A DNA stretch of 36,721 nucleotides. Origin: an uncultured Aureispira sp. GTDB taxonomy: Bacteria > Bacteroidota > Bacteroidia > Chitinophagales > Saprospiraceae. The notes below the pieces were generated by a model that did not search any database, was not told where the DNA came from, and saw only the letters and a program-made list of their open reading frames with translations. A program made the translations under genes and the position numbers. The stretch spans positions 1 to 36,721 of the forward strand of contig CALDEP010000130.1 of NCBI GenBank assembly GCA_937942475.1, written 5' to 3'. Every line of letters begins with the position of its first letter. The stretch's first letter is position 1. Positions 15,461 through 24,890 of the stretch are shown here, one piece after another.

Positions 15461-17056
15461 ATGCAACAAATTACTCAGTTTGTCCTAGTCTGTAGTTTAT
15501 TTTTGCCTCAATTGATTTGTGCTAACAACAAAGGCCCTTCGATAAAAGAAGCTTTGGAAATAGCAGTCAATCAACAATTTTTATCACAAAAAATCTCAAA
15601 AATTTACTTGACTTTATGCCATGACGTTAGGAATCCAACCTTATATAAAGAGCGAAGAGTTGCTGTGGAACAGTTTGAAGAACAACTATATCAGTTAAGC
15701 CTTTTTGTTCCAAATCAGCGAGTGAAAGAATATATTCAGTCGGTTCGTTTGGCTTGGAAAAATTATAAAGGCATTGCAGATTGGACTATTAAAAAGGAAT
15801 CCATCAGTGAACTACTAAATCAGTCTTCTGCCTTATTAAAAGCTTCCAAAATGCTTCATTCTGCTTATCAAGAATATGAATATGAATACGAATACACATT
15901 GAAAGAAAATAATGATTTGATTACAATCAATCAATACATTAATCAAATTCAACATCAAAAGATTTTGATCCAACAGGTATTGACTTATTATTTGGCAAAT
16001 TTAAAAGCGAGAGAGGACTTAGATTATTCTATACAACTAGAAACAACTCAAAAATCATTTTCTCGTATTCTAGTTATCTTGGAGAATGCAAGTACTACTT
16101 CTGCGTCCATCCAAGTTACTTTAAAATTAATTAAAACACAGTGGGAATCTATCTTAAGACAATTTGAGACAGAGGGCAATGATATTCAAACCTTGTATGA
16201 GATTTTGATGAATGGGCGCAGTATAGAGGAAAATATACAAGAATTAGTAGAGACTTACGAGGTCTTGAGTAGTAACTTTTCTTTGAGTTATATTCTTAGA
16301 CAAGGAGTTGAACAGTCTTTGTTGGTTCAACAAATGACGACTGCTTATGTAACAGGGAAACATCAAGCAGCTAAGTATGCTTATCAACAAAATATACTAG
16401 ATCAAACATTGGATTTTGAAAACAATATAAGCTCTATGATGCTTGCTGCCCCAACGGTTGACATCAAAGATGCTGTTCATGTGGTTGAAGTTATGTGGAA
16501 AAATTATAAGCGCTTGCTCACCAATTTTGAAATAATAGATGCCATCACAACTTTTAAAGTACTAGAGCATGGACAGGTGCTTCTGGCAGCTTGTGATCAG
16601 GTTAATTTAAGGATTAAACGTTATGTAATAACAATGCCTAGTTATCAAACGAATCCATTAAAAGAAGAAAATACGCTCTCCTCAGCCAACGACTTTATCA
16701 CTCAAATCGAACGATTAAATAATTTAAAAATCCATGCACAACGTGCCTTACTCTATTTTATGATGAAGCAGTTAGATTGGGATGTTAATCAATCTGTAAA
16801 TCGCTTAAACAGCAGTCAAAAAAGTTTTGATGTCCTTGTTTTAGCTTTAGATAAGGATTTTAAAAAGGCGATTCCACAAAGCTTGTTAACCCAAATAAAG
16901 TTTGAATGGAAAGCCTTAAGAGAAATTTTAAATGAAGGTGCGATGGATGATTTTGTGAAATTGGCCGCTATTCATCAAGCCTTGCAACAAAAGTTGGAAA
17001 AGCTAAACGATTTGTGTAGCTATGAATTAAACCAACGACTTGCACAGAATTTGTAA
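15461..17056 (+). CDS. Secreted protein of four PilJ/NarX-like sensor repeats
   Basis: A 531-residue protein with a signal peptide (1-21, ending LICA). The whole mature part seems built from four repeats of about 130 residues. Each opens with a helix like the PilJ/NarX type IV pilus sensor N-domain: NQQFLSQKISKIYL near 37, QHQKILIQQVLTYYL near 165, VEQSLLVQQMTTAYV near 290 and NLKIHAQRALLYFM near 425. Each has a Trp-containing helix about 80-90 residues later (LAWKNYK, TQWESI, VMWKNYK, FEWKAL). In known proteins this helical domain senses ligands outside the membrane and is joined to a kinase or chemotaxis output; here there is no membrane helix and no output domain. It may be a soluble binding protein that works with a separate receptor. 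Confidence 0.75.
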   Translation: MQQITQFVLVCSLFLPQLICANNKGPSIKEALEIAVNQQFLSQKISKIYLTLCHDVRNPTLYKERRVAVEQFEEQLYQLSLFVPNQRVKEYIQSVRLAWKNYKGIADWTIKKESISELLNQSSALLKASKMLHSAYQEYEYEYEYTLKENNDLITINQYINQIQHQKILIQQVLTYYLANLKAREDLDYSIQLETTQKSFSRILVILENASTTSASIQVTLKLIKTQWESILRQFETEGNDIQTLYEILMNGRSIEENIQELVETYEVLSSNFSLSYILRQGVEQSLLVQQMTTAYVTGKHQAAKYAYQQNILDQTLDFENNISSMMLAAPTVDIKDAVHVVEVMWKNYKRLLTNFEIIDAITTFKVLEHGQVLLAACDQVNLRIKRYVITMPSYQTNPLKEENTLSSANDFITQIERLNNLKIHAQRALLYFMMKQLDWDVNQSVNRLNSSQKSFDVLVLALDKDFKKAIPQSLLTQIKFEWKALREILNEGAMDDFVKLAAIHQALQQKLEKLNDLCSYELNQRLAQNL

Positions 17057-17099
17057 ATGACCCCAATGTCTACTGTGTTAACAAGGGAATAGAATAAAA

Positions 17100-17184
17100 A
17101 TGGTTCTTTTGCAAACTTCTCACGCAGTAAATCGTGTGGAGTTTAAAACATAAGCTAACTTTTAACAGTTATGAATTGGGATAT
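17100..17184 (+). repeat. Interspersed repeat, copy 2
   Basis: About 94 percent identical to 9479-9562 over its full length and in the same orientation. It includes CACGCAGTAAATCGTGTGG, identical to the outer arms of the palindrome at 7628-7840. It starts 44 bp after the stop codon of the PilJ-repeat gene. Confidence 0.85.
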
Positions 17185-17389
17185 CTTCGCATACACAAGC
17201 CTCTTCAGAATTTTTTTGAGGGGGTTTTTATCGTGATAATCACCTTTGACAGATCTTAGTGAGTTTGTCAACGAACTTAAAAAATAAAATAAGCATAGTT
17301 TAAGTGGTTTTTTAAAAGTTTATATTTGATTTAATGCTTTATTTATTTGTAAAACAGGGTTTATTAAATTTTTAAATAGATAATGTGTC
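17185..17389. other. Intergenic stretch with no clear gene
   Basis: AT-rich spacer. A weak hairpin with CCTCTTC and GAGGGGG before a T run near 17202-17229 could end transcription on the + strand, but the stem is poor. Confidence 0.3.
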
Positions 17390-17397
17390 TAATTTTG
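17390..17397 (+). promoter_or_regulatory. Possible -7 element of the 17488 lipoprotein gene
   Basis: TAATTTTG fits TAnnTTTG about 90 bp before the ATG. No -33 box is visible, so the call is weak. Confidence 0.3.
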
Positions 17398-17487
17398 TAA
17401 TTAATGTGTTCTTTTAGGGTATAAAAGAATGTCAGACATTTGTAGGGTAAATAATAATTACCTAAACACAAATTAATACGATCATTT

Positions 17488-18423
17488 ATGACAATCAATG
17501 CTGTTAAATCCCTACTAGTTTTAGTTTTATTTTCTTCTTTCTTTTTTATTGGATGTAAAGAAGATGACGTGACAACTCCTACTGGAGAGCCCTTGCCTTA
17601 TGATAATATTAGCGAGCTTTTTGAAACGCAAGCACCGCAAACACAAAGCTTTACTATTGCAGCAAATACTACTCAAACCGTTACGGGGACAGATGGGACT
17701 AAAATCACCTTCTATGCCAATAGTTTTGTAGATGCACAAGGAAATACCGTCACAGGGCAAGTTAATTTTGAATTAAAAGAAATTTTTGCAAAAGGTGACA
17801 TGATTTGGAGCGAGCGCATGACGGTTGCTTCTAATGGACAGTTGTTAGAATCTGGAGGAGAGTTTTCATTAAAAGCAACTTCGGCAGGACAGGAAGTATT
17901 TTTGAATCAAGACTTCTTTATGGAAGTGCCAATTAGTAATGCGACTTCTAATCCTTCTGCAATGGAATTGTTTACGTCTACAGAATCTGATTCTACTTGG
18001 ACACCAGCCGATTCTACTTGGGTTGGGATCGATTCGTCGAATACGAATTATCAAGTTAATTTTGATAGTTTGACTTGGATCAACTGCGATTACTTTTATG
18101 GTGCTAATAATACAACAACAACATTTAGTGCAGAACCAGTACTTACGGCAGGAGTGAATTTGACAGATGTATCAGCCTATGTTGTTTTTACTAACATCAA
18201 TTCTGTTGCTTCTTTATATTACAATTCAGCAGCAGGAACATTCCAATGCTCTTATAATTTGCCAATTGGAGAGGCTGTAACCGTTGTTATCGTAGGAATG
18301 GATGCTACACAGCTCTATTTAGGAACCTTGAATACGACGATATCTGCGCTCACAAGTCCGCTACAAGTTCCTATGAATCCTGTGACACAGGCACAGTTGC
18401 AAACGACTATTAATAGTTTATAG
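17488..18423 (+). CDS. Surface lipoprotein of unknown function
   Basis: A 311-residue lipoprotein. The signal peptide ends with FFIGC (Cys23), and the next residues KEDD match the lysine-plus-acid export signal that sends Bacteroidota lipoproteins to the outer face of the outer membrane. Residues about 55-150 form a beta-rich domain (TGTDGTKITFYANSFVD, TGQVNFELKEI, SGGEFSLKATSAGQEV) of a type I have seen in many Bacteroidota surface proteins, resembling a carboxypeptidase-regulatory or ZU5-like sandwich. The rest is Thr/Ser/Asn-rich beta structure with no known motif. It is flanked by repeats on both sides and appears to be a single-gene unit. Confidence 0.75.
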   Translation: MTINAVKSLLVLVLFSSFFFIGCKEDDVTTPTGEPLPYDNISELFETQAPQTQSFTIAANTTQTVTGTDGTKITFYANSFVDAQGNTVTGQVNFELKEIFAKGDMIWSERMTVASNGQLLESGGEFSLKATSAGQEVFLNQDFFMEVPISNATSNPSAMELFTSTESDSTWTPADSTWVGIDSSNTNYQVNFDSLTWINCDYFYGANNTTTTFSAEPVLTAGVNLTDVSAYVVFTNINSVASLYYNSAAGTFQCSYNLPIGEAVTVVIVGMDATQLYLGTLNTTISALTSPLQVPMNPVTQAQLQTTINSL

Positions 18424-18442
18424 GATATAAATTGTTTATTTA

Positions 18443-18617
18443 TATAATACTTCGTGGGATTTTTAGTTTTTTTAGCAAAAAACATAAAAACCATTTCATA
18501 TTAGTTTGATTATCAAAAATTTAGTCATTTTGACAAAGCAAGGCTATTTTATTGATAATCAAACTAATATAATTTAGCTGCGCTGAGCCTTCGGGTTCTC
18601 CACGAAGTAATGTTATA
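18443..18617. repeat. Nested inverted repeat, 175 bp
   Basis: Outer arms TACTTCGTGG (18443-18459) and CCACGAAGTA (18599-18617) enclose a perfect 19-bp inner pair (ATATTAGTTTGATTATCAA at 18498-18516 with its complement at 18552-18570). The right part (18573-18617) matches the complement of 34470-34514 at 38 of 45 positions, so the two are members of one family. Confidence 0.8.
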
Positions 18618-18670
18618 AACAAAAAGAAATTTAAGATAGGGTGTTTTTATAGTTAAGTTAAGTTAGAGAT

Positions 18671-18712
18671 GAGGATAAGTTGAAAAACTTATCCTCTTTT
18701 TATTTTTTTTTC
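18671..18712 (+). terminator. Rho-independent terminator
   Basis: An 11-bp perfect stem GAGGATAAGTT with loop GAAA is followed by TTTTTATTTTTTTTT. It lies after the nested repeat and may end readthrough from the lipoprotein gene. Confidence 0.8.
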
Positions 18713-18758
18713 GCCTGACCAAACCCAAAAGCAATAAAATGCTCAAAAAATAAACAGA

Positions 18759-20147
18759 ATGATCAAGTACATTGCCTTATTTTCGATTCTATGTTTTGGC
18801 TATCAAACCACAATCGCTCAACGCATAAAGCCGAAAGGTTATCACAATTTGGAAGTTGGTGAAAGGACTTACATTGTTGCTTCAAAAGCGAACGTAAGAG
18901 ATAAACCTTCTGTAAAGGATGGAGCGATTATTGATTTTTTGTCTCTTGGAGCGAAGGTGGAAATTATAGAAAAGACAACAGCCTCTTATGAATCCAATAA
19001 AATTAGAGCAAATTGGTATAAAATAAGTTTTAAAGGAAGAGAAGGATATATTTGGGGAGGGCTAATTGCTGCTGGATGGAGAAGTCTAGATACTTACCCT
19101 GATACGCTGCTTTTATATGGTTTAAATTACTGTGAGATGCATTATGGTGCCCCTGGAGTGCCTCTTTATTACACAGGAAATTTAAGCTTGAAGTTATGTG
19201 TTGATCACAAGCTTGTTTCGCAAACAGATTTTGATATTGAAGACATTCATGGAAGGCATCAATTGACGTTTCGGTCGCTTGATACCATTCTTTTTTCTGC
19301 CAAGGAATTTGCCTATAGGGGAGAAGAAGCTGTTTTTAAGAACGAGTATCTATTTGCTTTTCAAGATGAAGAACTACAATTTGTAGAAAAAAAAGAGCAG
19401 GTAGCGCCCATGCCCAAACAAAACGGTTTAGTCCCCTTGCAGTATCCCGAATACCTTAGATTTCATAAGATAAAAAGATATCGAGGAGTAAGTCTTTGGA
19501 AAACTCGTAAAAGAACGATAATCCCTAGTGCAGATTATTTAGAAAGGACGATTAAAATTGGAAAGAGAAAAGGCTATGTTCTTGATAATCATAAATTTGA
19601 TGTTCGAGGAAATGTAATGGAAGATTATCACTACCTAGCTGAAGGACCACTCGTCTATAAATATGAGTATCGTTATATTAATAATCCTTCCTACCCAAAT
19701 AGAATAGATTTGATCTTAGACAAGACAGGGTCTTACCAAATAAATGTTCGTCAATTTATTTACAAAAATGCTGGCGCTCAATTGGATAGTGTACAATTTT
19801 ACACCATATATGACGAAGATTATAGCAAAAAAATGGATGTTTCAACCATCACAAAGGAGGAATATGAAAGAGAGGAGCCTTCGTCAGAGAAACGCATTTA
19901 CTTGGGGGAGCAATTGAGAATAATGCAAACAAATTATTATTGTTATGAATATTTTTATGAGGATAACTTGCTGAAAAAAGAGATTCACTTTTATGAAAAT
20001 TGCCAAAAAATATCCAGCGAAACGATTTACGAATATGACTCAAAAGGCTTACTAATGGGGGCAAAAACCTTTTCACCTAAAGGTGATCTTGTTTGGGAGT
20101 ATGTGTATTTATATGATTTTTATCCTTCGGAGAGTGAGGAAGATTAG
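18759..20147 (+). CDS. Secreted SH3b-domain protein
   Basis: A 462-residue protein with a signal peptide (1-20, ending TTIAQ). Residues about 33-105 are a bacterial SH3 domain: SKANVRDKPS, LGAKVEIIEK, NWYKISFKGREGYIWGG. Such domains bind peptidoglycan or ligands in the envelope. The remaining ~350 residues are unknown; the C-terminal part has Tyr-rich strands (YKYEYRYIN, TIYEYDSKGLL, WEYVYLYDF) recalling the YD-type or MORN-like beta hairpins. It is likely periplasmic. A second SH3b protein follows 444 bp downstream on the same strand. Confidence 0.75.
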   Translation: MIKYIALFSILCFGYQTTIAQRIKPKGYHNLEVGERTYIVASKANVRDKPSVKDGAIIDFLSLGAKVEIIEKTTASYESNKIRANWYKISFKGREGYIWGGLIAAGWRSLDTYPDTLLLYGLNYCEMHYGAPGVPLYYTGNLSLKLCVDHKLVSQTDFDIEDIHGRHQLTFRSLDTILFSAKEFAYRGEEAVFKNEYLFAFQDEELQFVEKKEQVAPMPKQNGLVPLQYPEYLRFHKIKRYRGVSLWKTRKRTIIPSADYLERTIKIGKRKGYVLDNHKFDVRGNVMEDYHYLAEGPLVYKYEYRYINNPSYPNRIDLILDKTGSYQINVRQFIYKNAGAQLDSVQFYTIYDEDYSKKMDVSTITKEEYEREEPSSEKRIYLGEQLRIMQTNYYCYEYFYEDNLLKKEIHFYENCQKISSETIYEYDSKGLLMGAKTFSPKGDLVWEYVYLYDFYPSESEED

Positions 20148-20213
20148 AAATGCATCAAGCGCTAAAATTAGGTCTGATAAATAAAAAAGGGGAATAAAGG
20201 CGTCGCAAGAATG

Positions 20214-20280
20214 TTTAATGTTGAATTTTTAATGATGAATGCTTTATAGCATCGGAAACATTAAAAATTCAACATTTAAA
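20214..20280. repeat. Inverted repeat with 18-bp core arms
   Basis: AATGTTGAATTTTTAATG (left) pairs with CATTAAAAATTCAACATT (right) across a 24-nt loop, with extra A-T pairs outside. It lies in the gap between the two SH3b genes. Confidence 0.75.
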
Positions 20281-20293
20281 AAGCAATCTAGTT

Positions 20294-20358
20294 AAAAAAA
20301 GCCCATAGCTTTGCTGAACTACGTTTCTGTCAAATTTTAAAAACGGTAGCGTAGAGTA
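20294..20358 (+). repeat. Partial copy of the right half of the 36340-36562 element
   Basis: Shares AAAAAAAGCCCAT, then CTGxCAAA, then TTTTAAAAAC and GTAGAGTA in the same order as 36514-36560, with a 20-bp insertion in the middle. No matching left half is found here. Confidence 0.55.
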
Positions 20359-20590
20359 CTAATCTTCTACACAACGGCAAGCCATCAAAGCAACCTTATC
20401 AATATCATAACTTCTTAGAACGCCATCTCTAGCATTATTTATTCTTGATAAAATTTATGCTAGATTTTGTATATTCGCTTATAGAATATTTGAAATTTTA
20501 TCTTCTATCATTATTCTGTGTACAGGATATTTTTTACTATCTAATACCTATTTTATCCTGTGCTCAATCATTATTATAAAAACAAATCAC
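20359..20590. other. Intergenic stretch upstream of the SH3b lipoprotein gene
   Basis: No open frame of note. A near-match to the -7 consensus (TAGATTTTG) around 20461 is one base too long, so no promoter is called. Confidence 0.35.
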
Positions 20591-21319
20591 ATGAACAAAT
20601 GCCTCTTCTTTTTGAGTAGTCTAATCTTATTTTTAGCATCTAGTTGTGGGAGTGACTCGAATTCTACAGAAATCAGTGATACAGATGCCTCAACAGCGAA
20701 AGTTGTGGATGCTGAAACAGCACCAACAGCTGAAGTTGAAAAAAAATTAGAACAAAAAACAGTCTATGCTTGGGTAGATAAATTGCGCATCCGAGAAAAA
20801 CCAGGCTTAAAAGCGAAAGAAATGGTTCAAGTAGCAGAAGGAACTGCGTTGACCTTTACAGGTGAAATCTCTCCTAATGAAATTGAAACAACCCTGAGAG
20901 GACGCAAAATGAAGGCGCCTTTTTATAAAGTAATAACGCCAACAGGACAAGAGGGCTGGACCTTTGCAGGAGCTTTGTCGAATCAAGCAATTGATGTTGA
21001 AAGTTATCGTATTGCCATTGCTTTTGATCAAAGAGGCTTAGATCCAGAGGAAGATTCAGGAGATTTTGGCTATTACCTCAGCGAGGCTGGTCAAATGTTG
21101 TTAGGAACAGGGATTGACCTCATCTATGTAGACGAAAAATTCCATAATGTGGAGGTCAAAAACGGCAAAGGTGAAATTATTGGGGTAGAAAATATTTCTA
21201 GTTTTATAAAGAAACATAATACAGGAATTGTTTGTATTGAGAAAGGGGGAAAGATGGGATTTGTACCTTATGATCCAGGAATGGGGAAAGGAGTAAAACG
21301 TTTTTTTGGAGTAAAATAA
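20591..21319 (+). CDS. SH3b-domain lipoprotein
   Basis: A 242-residue protein with a lipoprotein signal peptide; Cys19 lies in ASSC. A Ser/Thr/Ala/Glu-rich linker (about 20-55) precedes an SH3b domain at about 57-135 (VYAWVDKLRIREKPG, PFYKVITPTGQEGWTFAGAL). The C-terminal ~100 residues end in a segment (GEIIGVENISSFIKKHNTGIVCIEKGGKMGFVPYDP) that may be a second, degenerate SH3-like fold. It would be anchored in the envelope and bind peptidoglycan or a protein partner. It is convergent with the TPR-CHAT gene and shares a terminator with it. Confidence 0.8.
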   Translation: MNKCLFFLSSLILFLASSCGSDSNSTEISDTDASTAKVVDAETAPTAEVEKKLEQKTVYAWVDKLRIREKPGLKAKEMVQVAEGTALTFTGEISPNEIETTLRGRKMKAPFYKVITPTGQEGWTFAGALSNQAIDVESYRIAIAFDQRGLDPEEDSGDFGYYLSEAGQMLLGTGIDLIYVDEKFHNVEVKNGKGEIIGVENISSFIKKHNTGIVCIEKGGKMGFVPYDPGMGKGVKRFFGVK

Positions 21320-21340
21320 AGCAGTTTTATCGAGATATTT

Positions 21341-21396
21341 GAAGATTTGAAAATGCCAGTAATCCAGTACAGGGCATTTTCAAATCTTCTTTTTTA
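21341..21396. terminator. Strong bidirectional terminator
   Basis: A 17-bp perfect stem (GAAGATTTGAAAATGCC with GGCATTTTCAAATCTTC) and a 15-nt loop, with T6 on the right. It separates the convergent SH3b and TPR-CHAT genes. Confidence 0.9.
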
Positions 21397-21404
21397 TCCC
21401 TTAT

Positions 21405-24400
21405 TTAAGCCACTTCTTTTTTGCGTTTGAAGGCAAAACCCAAGGCACCCAAGGCTAATAAGCCAATTAGGATATAGATCCAGTTATCTTTAAAAAAGTC
21501 TTGTTCTGCAACATAAATAGGGCTATTATCACCCAAAGTAATAAAACTCGCCCAGAAGAAAGGATGTGCTGTCTTTTTGCCCGAACTTTGGAGCCAAGCT
21601 AGTTTTGCTTGACGAAGTGCTTGGTCCTTAGGAAGTCCATCTGCTAAGCCTTTGTATAGTTTCTCAATCAAAAAAGGTCCAGAGCCATCACTCAAAGGCC
21701 ACAAAGTCATGACGATACTAGGAACGCCAGCATACATAAATCCACGTCCAATACTCATCACGCCTTCTCCTCGTTCGTACTTTCCATAGCCCGTTTCACA
21801 AGCACTAAGCACGACTAAATTTGCTTCTAAATCCAAGAGGTTAATTTCGTAAGCGTATAACAAATCATCCACTAAACTATCGGTAGATGCTTTGGTCAAA
21901 GCCATACAAGAATATTCAGGATTTCGCTTGTCTACAATGCCATGCATTGCCATGTGAATAATCGAAAAATCATTGCTTTGTGCTAGGGTTTTAAAATTAG
22001 TTTCATTGGCTTCTTTATCCACTAAAAATTTTCCATGAAAGCTTTTTTCAAGCGCATCCACTTCCTGTTTTGTCCCAGGGATTGGATCTAAGCTAGACCT
22101 CAAACTACCCGCACGAGTATCTTTAACGGAAATGCTTTTAATCTCCTCCTCTGACAAATTATAGGAAGCAGCCATTGCCAATATTTTTCCATTATTGGAT
22201 AATTGAGGGTGGAAATACAACATCAAGGAAGTCGAGTATTGATAATTGATGATATAATCGTTGATTAAGTAATCTAAAGATGTAAAATCACCAGACTCTT
22301 GTTGATTAGACACGCTTTGTAAAAAGACCTCAAAGGGAAGGTTGGCAAGTTTACCACTTGGAACAATAATTAATTGCTTCTTGTTGGGTATTAAAACAGG
22401 TTCAAGGAACTGTTTATAAATTTGATGAGAACTACTACTAAATTGTTCTACCAGTGCATCATATTCTGTGTTGATCTTTCCAATATTTTTAAGAGCGCGA
22501 TAAAGTTTATTGGTTACTTTATTAAAGGAAGCTTCTTTTTTGACTTTTTTAATAGCAAAACCTTCTTTTTGAATCGCAAAGATATAAATGCTGCTATCTC
22601 CAACAAAATATTCAATCAAGAGAGTGGTATCATTGATGTAATCTTGCGTTTGTTTTACGCTGGCAATTTGTGGTTGATATTTTAGTTCATGGTACTTAGG
22701 ATATTCTTGTTCAAATAAAACTTGAAGAGCCGCCATTTGCTGACGTATTTTAAGAATTTTAGGTTGATAAGTATTGGTCAACAAAGTGTCTTTTGAGTTT
22801 TTTGCTTCAAAAAGTAACTTTTCATAAGCCACAACATTTTGAGCTAAATCTGTTTCCTTTTGAATTAAACTATCAGGGATATTCCCAAATTGTTTAGCGG
22901 CATTATTTTTCAAGGAACTGAGTAATAAAACACTTTTGCTCTGTTCTGCATAAGAAAAGGCAGCCGCTTTATCTTCTGATTTGATGGCAAGATCAATCGC
23001 TAGTTCATAAGTAGGAATCGTAACTTGTGTAATAAACAATTTAGAATCTTCCCCATTAAAACCATTTTGTAAGGCATTAATAATAAGAATAGCATGTTGG
23101 ACAGCTTGATAAGCTAACTTGGTTTTTCCTTGTTGCTCAAAGGTTTTTGATTTTAACAAGACCAATTCCCATAATTCTCTTAAAAAAGGTGTTTTTTTGT
23201 AATCGGGTAAAGCTTCAATAGATGCAATCGGGTAGTCTGGAATCAATTTTTGTATTCCTATTTGACAGTTTTGAATGACTTCTTCCCAGCGAGCTTGTAC
23301 ATAATAATGATCTGCAATGGCCTGATGGATTTTATAGAAACCGTAGGGAATATCAGAAGAAACTTCCTTCGCTTGTTCCAATGCTTTGTCAAAGGAACGT
23401 TTTGCGTTCTCAAAATCTCTTTTTTGGGTATAAATTTTTCCAAACCATAGATTTGTTGTGTAGTTGTGATAAGGATTGCCATTTGGGTAATAAAGCGAAG
23501 GGCTGTTGTGCAAAGCTTGATTTTCTTCAAGCGAAGCAAAGGCAGAATCAGGGCGATTTAGTTTATAATTAATCCGAGCAATCGAATGATTCGTATGGAT
23601 CAAACTTTGCATCTGATTTCCAGTATCATCGTTTAGATACTTTCTGTTTTTTAACGTCTTTTCATGTGACTCCTTATATAATTTCAAAGCAAGTCGCAGG
23701 TAGTTTTTTTGTTCTTGAATCCAACCTAAATCATGTGGTAAACGACCTTCTAAAACATAATTCTTAGTTTTTTGAGCTAAAATGGCTACATTATTAAAAT
23801 ATAAAGCTGCATTTTCTAAATCGTTTTTTTGTAAATAAAGCATTCCCATACCTTGGTATAGGGCTAACTCTACATTTGGATTGAGAGGAGCTTCCTCTGC
23901 TTTTTTATAAAAAATGAAAGCCTGTTCTAAATCTCCTATTTGTCGATAACAAGTTGCTAAAAGATAGTAGGTTTGACTAGCTAAATCAGCTTTGTCCTTT
24001 GGCAAGACATTTTTTTCTAAAACACTTCTAGCTTCTTCCAGTTGCTTTTGCATCGAGGAGTAATCTTGAATGGAGTAAAAGCCTTGGCTAAGCATATTAC
24101 TAGTATTAATATAATCTGCCCAACGTTTTTCTTTTTGGAGCAGTACTTTTTCATCTTGAATGAATTTTCTAGCTGCTTCAGATTTGTTGACACATTCACT
24201 TAAAAGGTAGTTGTTTATGTCGGTTCTAGTTGGATTATCGAAGTCTAAGTGTGTTCTAGCTTCGATTGCTGTTTGAATAAGTGCTTCAAATGTTTTAATC
24301 CAGCCTGTTTTTTTGTCTTTAGTCGCTCTTTTTATCTGCCTAGCAATATAAAAATCAACATCAATTTTATCTGTGTAAGAGCCAGAATGCTCGAATATAG

Positions 24401-24890
24401 CCCGTGATTGCTGCATTAATAGCAAAGCTTTTTTGTTGTCTCTTTTTACACCTTTCCCATATTTATAAGCAGATCCATTCGCAAAATAAAGCTTGCCCAT
24501 CCAGTAACTAGTATCAGGCAACAAAGGGACTAATTGAGCTAAGGCGCCCTCTACAATACTGCCATTAAATAACTTCTTACTATAATCTAAGCTTTTTAAT
24601 TTAGCGGCATAATAAACTGTTTTAGCAATTGCATTCCAATTCTCTTCTTGACTATAAAGCCCCAATGCTTGTTGAAATAAAGGTGTTGCTTTTTTGAAAT
24701 CGCCTTTATTCTGTAAACTAATACCAGCCTTGAGGTATTCTTCGGCTGTTTCTGGGCTTTTAGGAATAGAGGCACTTGTATTCGTACTGTCATCTTGAGC
24801 GTAATGAGGAAGGACAATACTAATAATTAGAAGGACAACACTGAGGCACAGAAATGCCACAGATTTTGAAAAAGGCTTTAAAATCTGCAT
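21405..24890 (-). CDS. TPR-CHAT caspase-fold protein, membrane anchored (large)
   Basis: A 1161-residue protein. It begins with a hydrophobic signal (about 12-31, ending HYAQ), followed by about 580 residues of tetratricopeptide repeats (for example AEEYLKAGISLQNKGDFKKATPLFQQAL split over helices), a coiled-coil region near 650-750, and a C-terminal CHAT domain. The catalytic dyad is complete: His983 in HMAMHG and Cys1031 in LSACETG. After the domain-closing HPFFWASF there is one membrane helix (about 1137-1155) and a positive tail KRKK. With an N-terminal signal and a C-terminal anchor, the repeats and the protease should face the periplasm. CHAT proteases are activated by partners that bind the TPRs; the substrate here is unknown. 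Confidence 0.88.
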   Translation of the reverse strand: MQILKPFSKSVAFLCLSVVLLIISIVLPHYAQDDSTNTSASIPKSPETAEEYLKAGISLQNKGDFKKATPLFQQALGLYSQEENWNAIAKTVYYAAKLKSLDYSKKLFNGSIVEGALAQLVPLLPDTSYWMGKLYFANGSAYKYGKGVKRDNKKALLLMQQSRAIFEHSGSYTDKIDVDFYIARQIKRATKDKKTGWIKTFEALIQTAIEARTHLDFDNPTRTDINNYLLSECVNKSEAARKFIQDEKVLLQKEKRWADYINTSNMLSQGFYSIQDYSSMQKQLEEARSVLEKNVLPKDKADLASQTYYLLATCYRQIGDLEQAFIFYKKAEEAPLNPNVELALYQGMGMLYLQKNDLENAALYFNNVAILAQKTKNYVLEGRLPHDLGWIQEQKNYLRLALKLYKESHEKTLKNRKYLNDDTGNQMQSLIHTNHSIARINYKLNRPDSAFASLEENQALHNSPSLYYPNGNPYHNYTTNLWFGKIYTQKRDFENAKRSFDKALEQAKEVSSDIPYGFYKIHQAIADHYYVQARWEEVIQNCQIGIQKLIPDYPIASIEALPDYKKTPFLRELWELVLLKSKTFEQQGKTKLAYQAVQHAILIINALQNGFNGEDSKLFITQVTIPTYELAIDLAIKSEDKAAAFSYAEQSKSVLLLSSLKNNAAKQFGNIPDSLIQKETDLAQNVVAYEKLLFEAKNSKDTLLTNTYQPKILKIRQQMAALQVLFEQEYPKYHELKYQPQIASVKQTQDYINDTTLLIEYFVGDSSIYIFAIQKEGFAIKKVKKEASFNKVTNKLYRALKNIGKINTEYDALVEQFSSSSHQIYKQFLEPVLIPNKKQLIIVPSGKLANLPFEVFLQSVSNQQESGDFTSLDYLINDYIINYQYSTSLMLYFHPQLSNNGKILAMAASYNLSEEEIKSISVKDTRAGSLRSSLDPIPGTKQEVDALEKSFHGKFLVDKEANETNFKTLAQSNDFSIIHMAMHGIVDKRNPEYSCMALTKASTDSLVDDLLYAYEINLLDLEANLVVLSACETGYGKYERGEGVMSIGRGFMYAGVPSIVMTLWPLSDGSGPFLIEKLYKGLADGLPKDQALRQAKLAWLQSSGKKTAHPFFWASFITLGDNSPIYVAEQDFFKDNWIYILIGLLALGALGFAFKRKKEVA

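Noticed and set aside
20341-20400. Possible riboswitch or structured RNA before the SH3b lipoprotein gene
   Set aside because: No known riboswitch motif is recognisable; the similarity to other intergenic repeats explains the structure better.
21405-24890. TPR-CHAT as part of a type III-E CRISPR (Craspase) system
   Set aside because: No gRAMP/Cas7-11, no CRISPR array, and the protein has an export signal and a membrane anchor.
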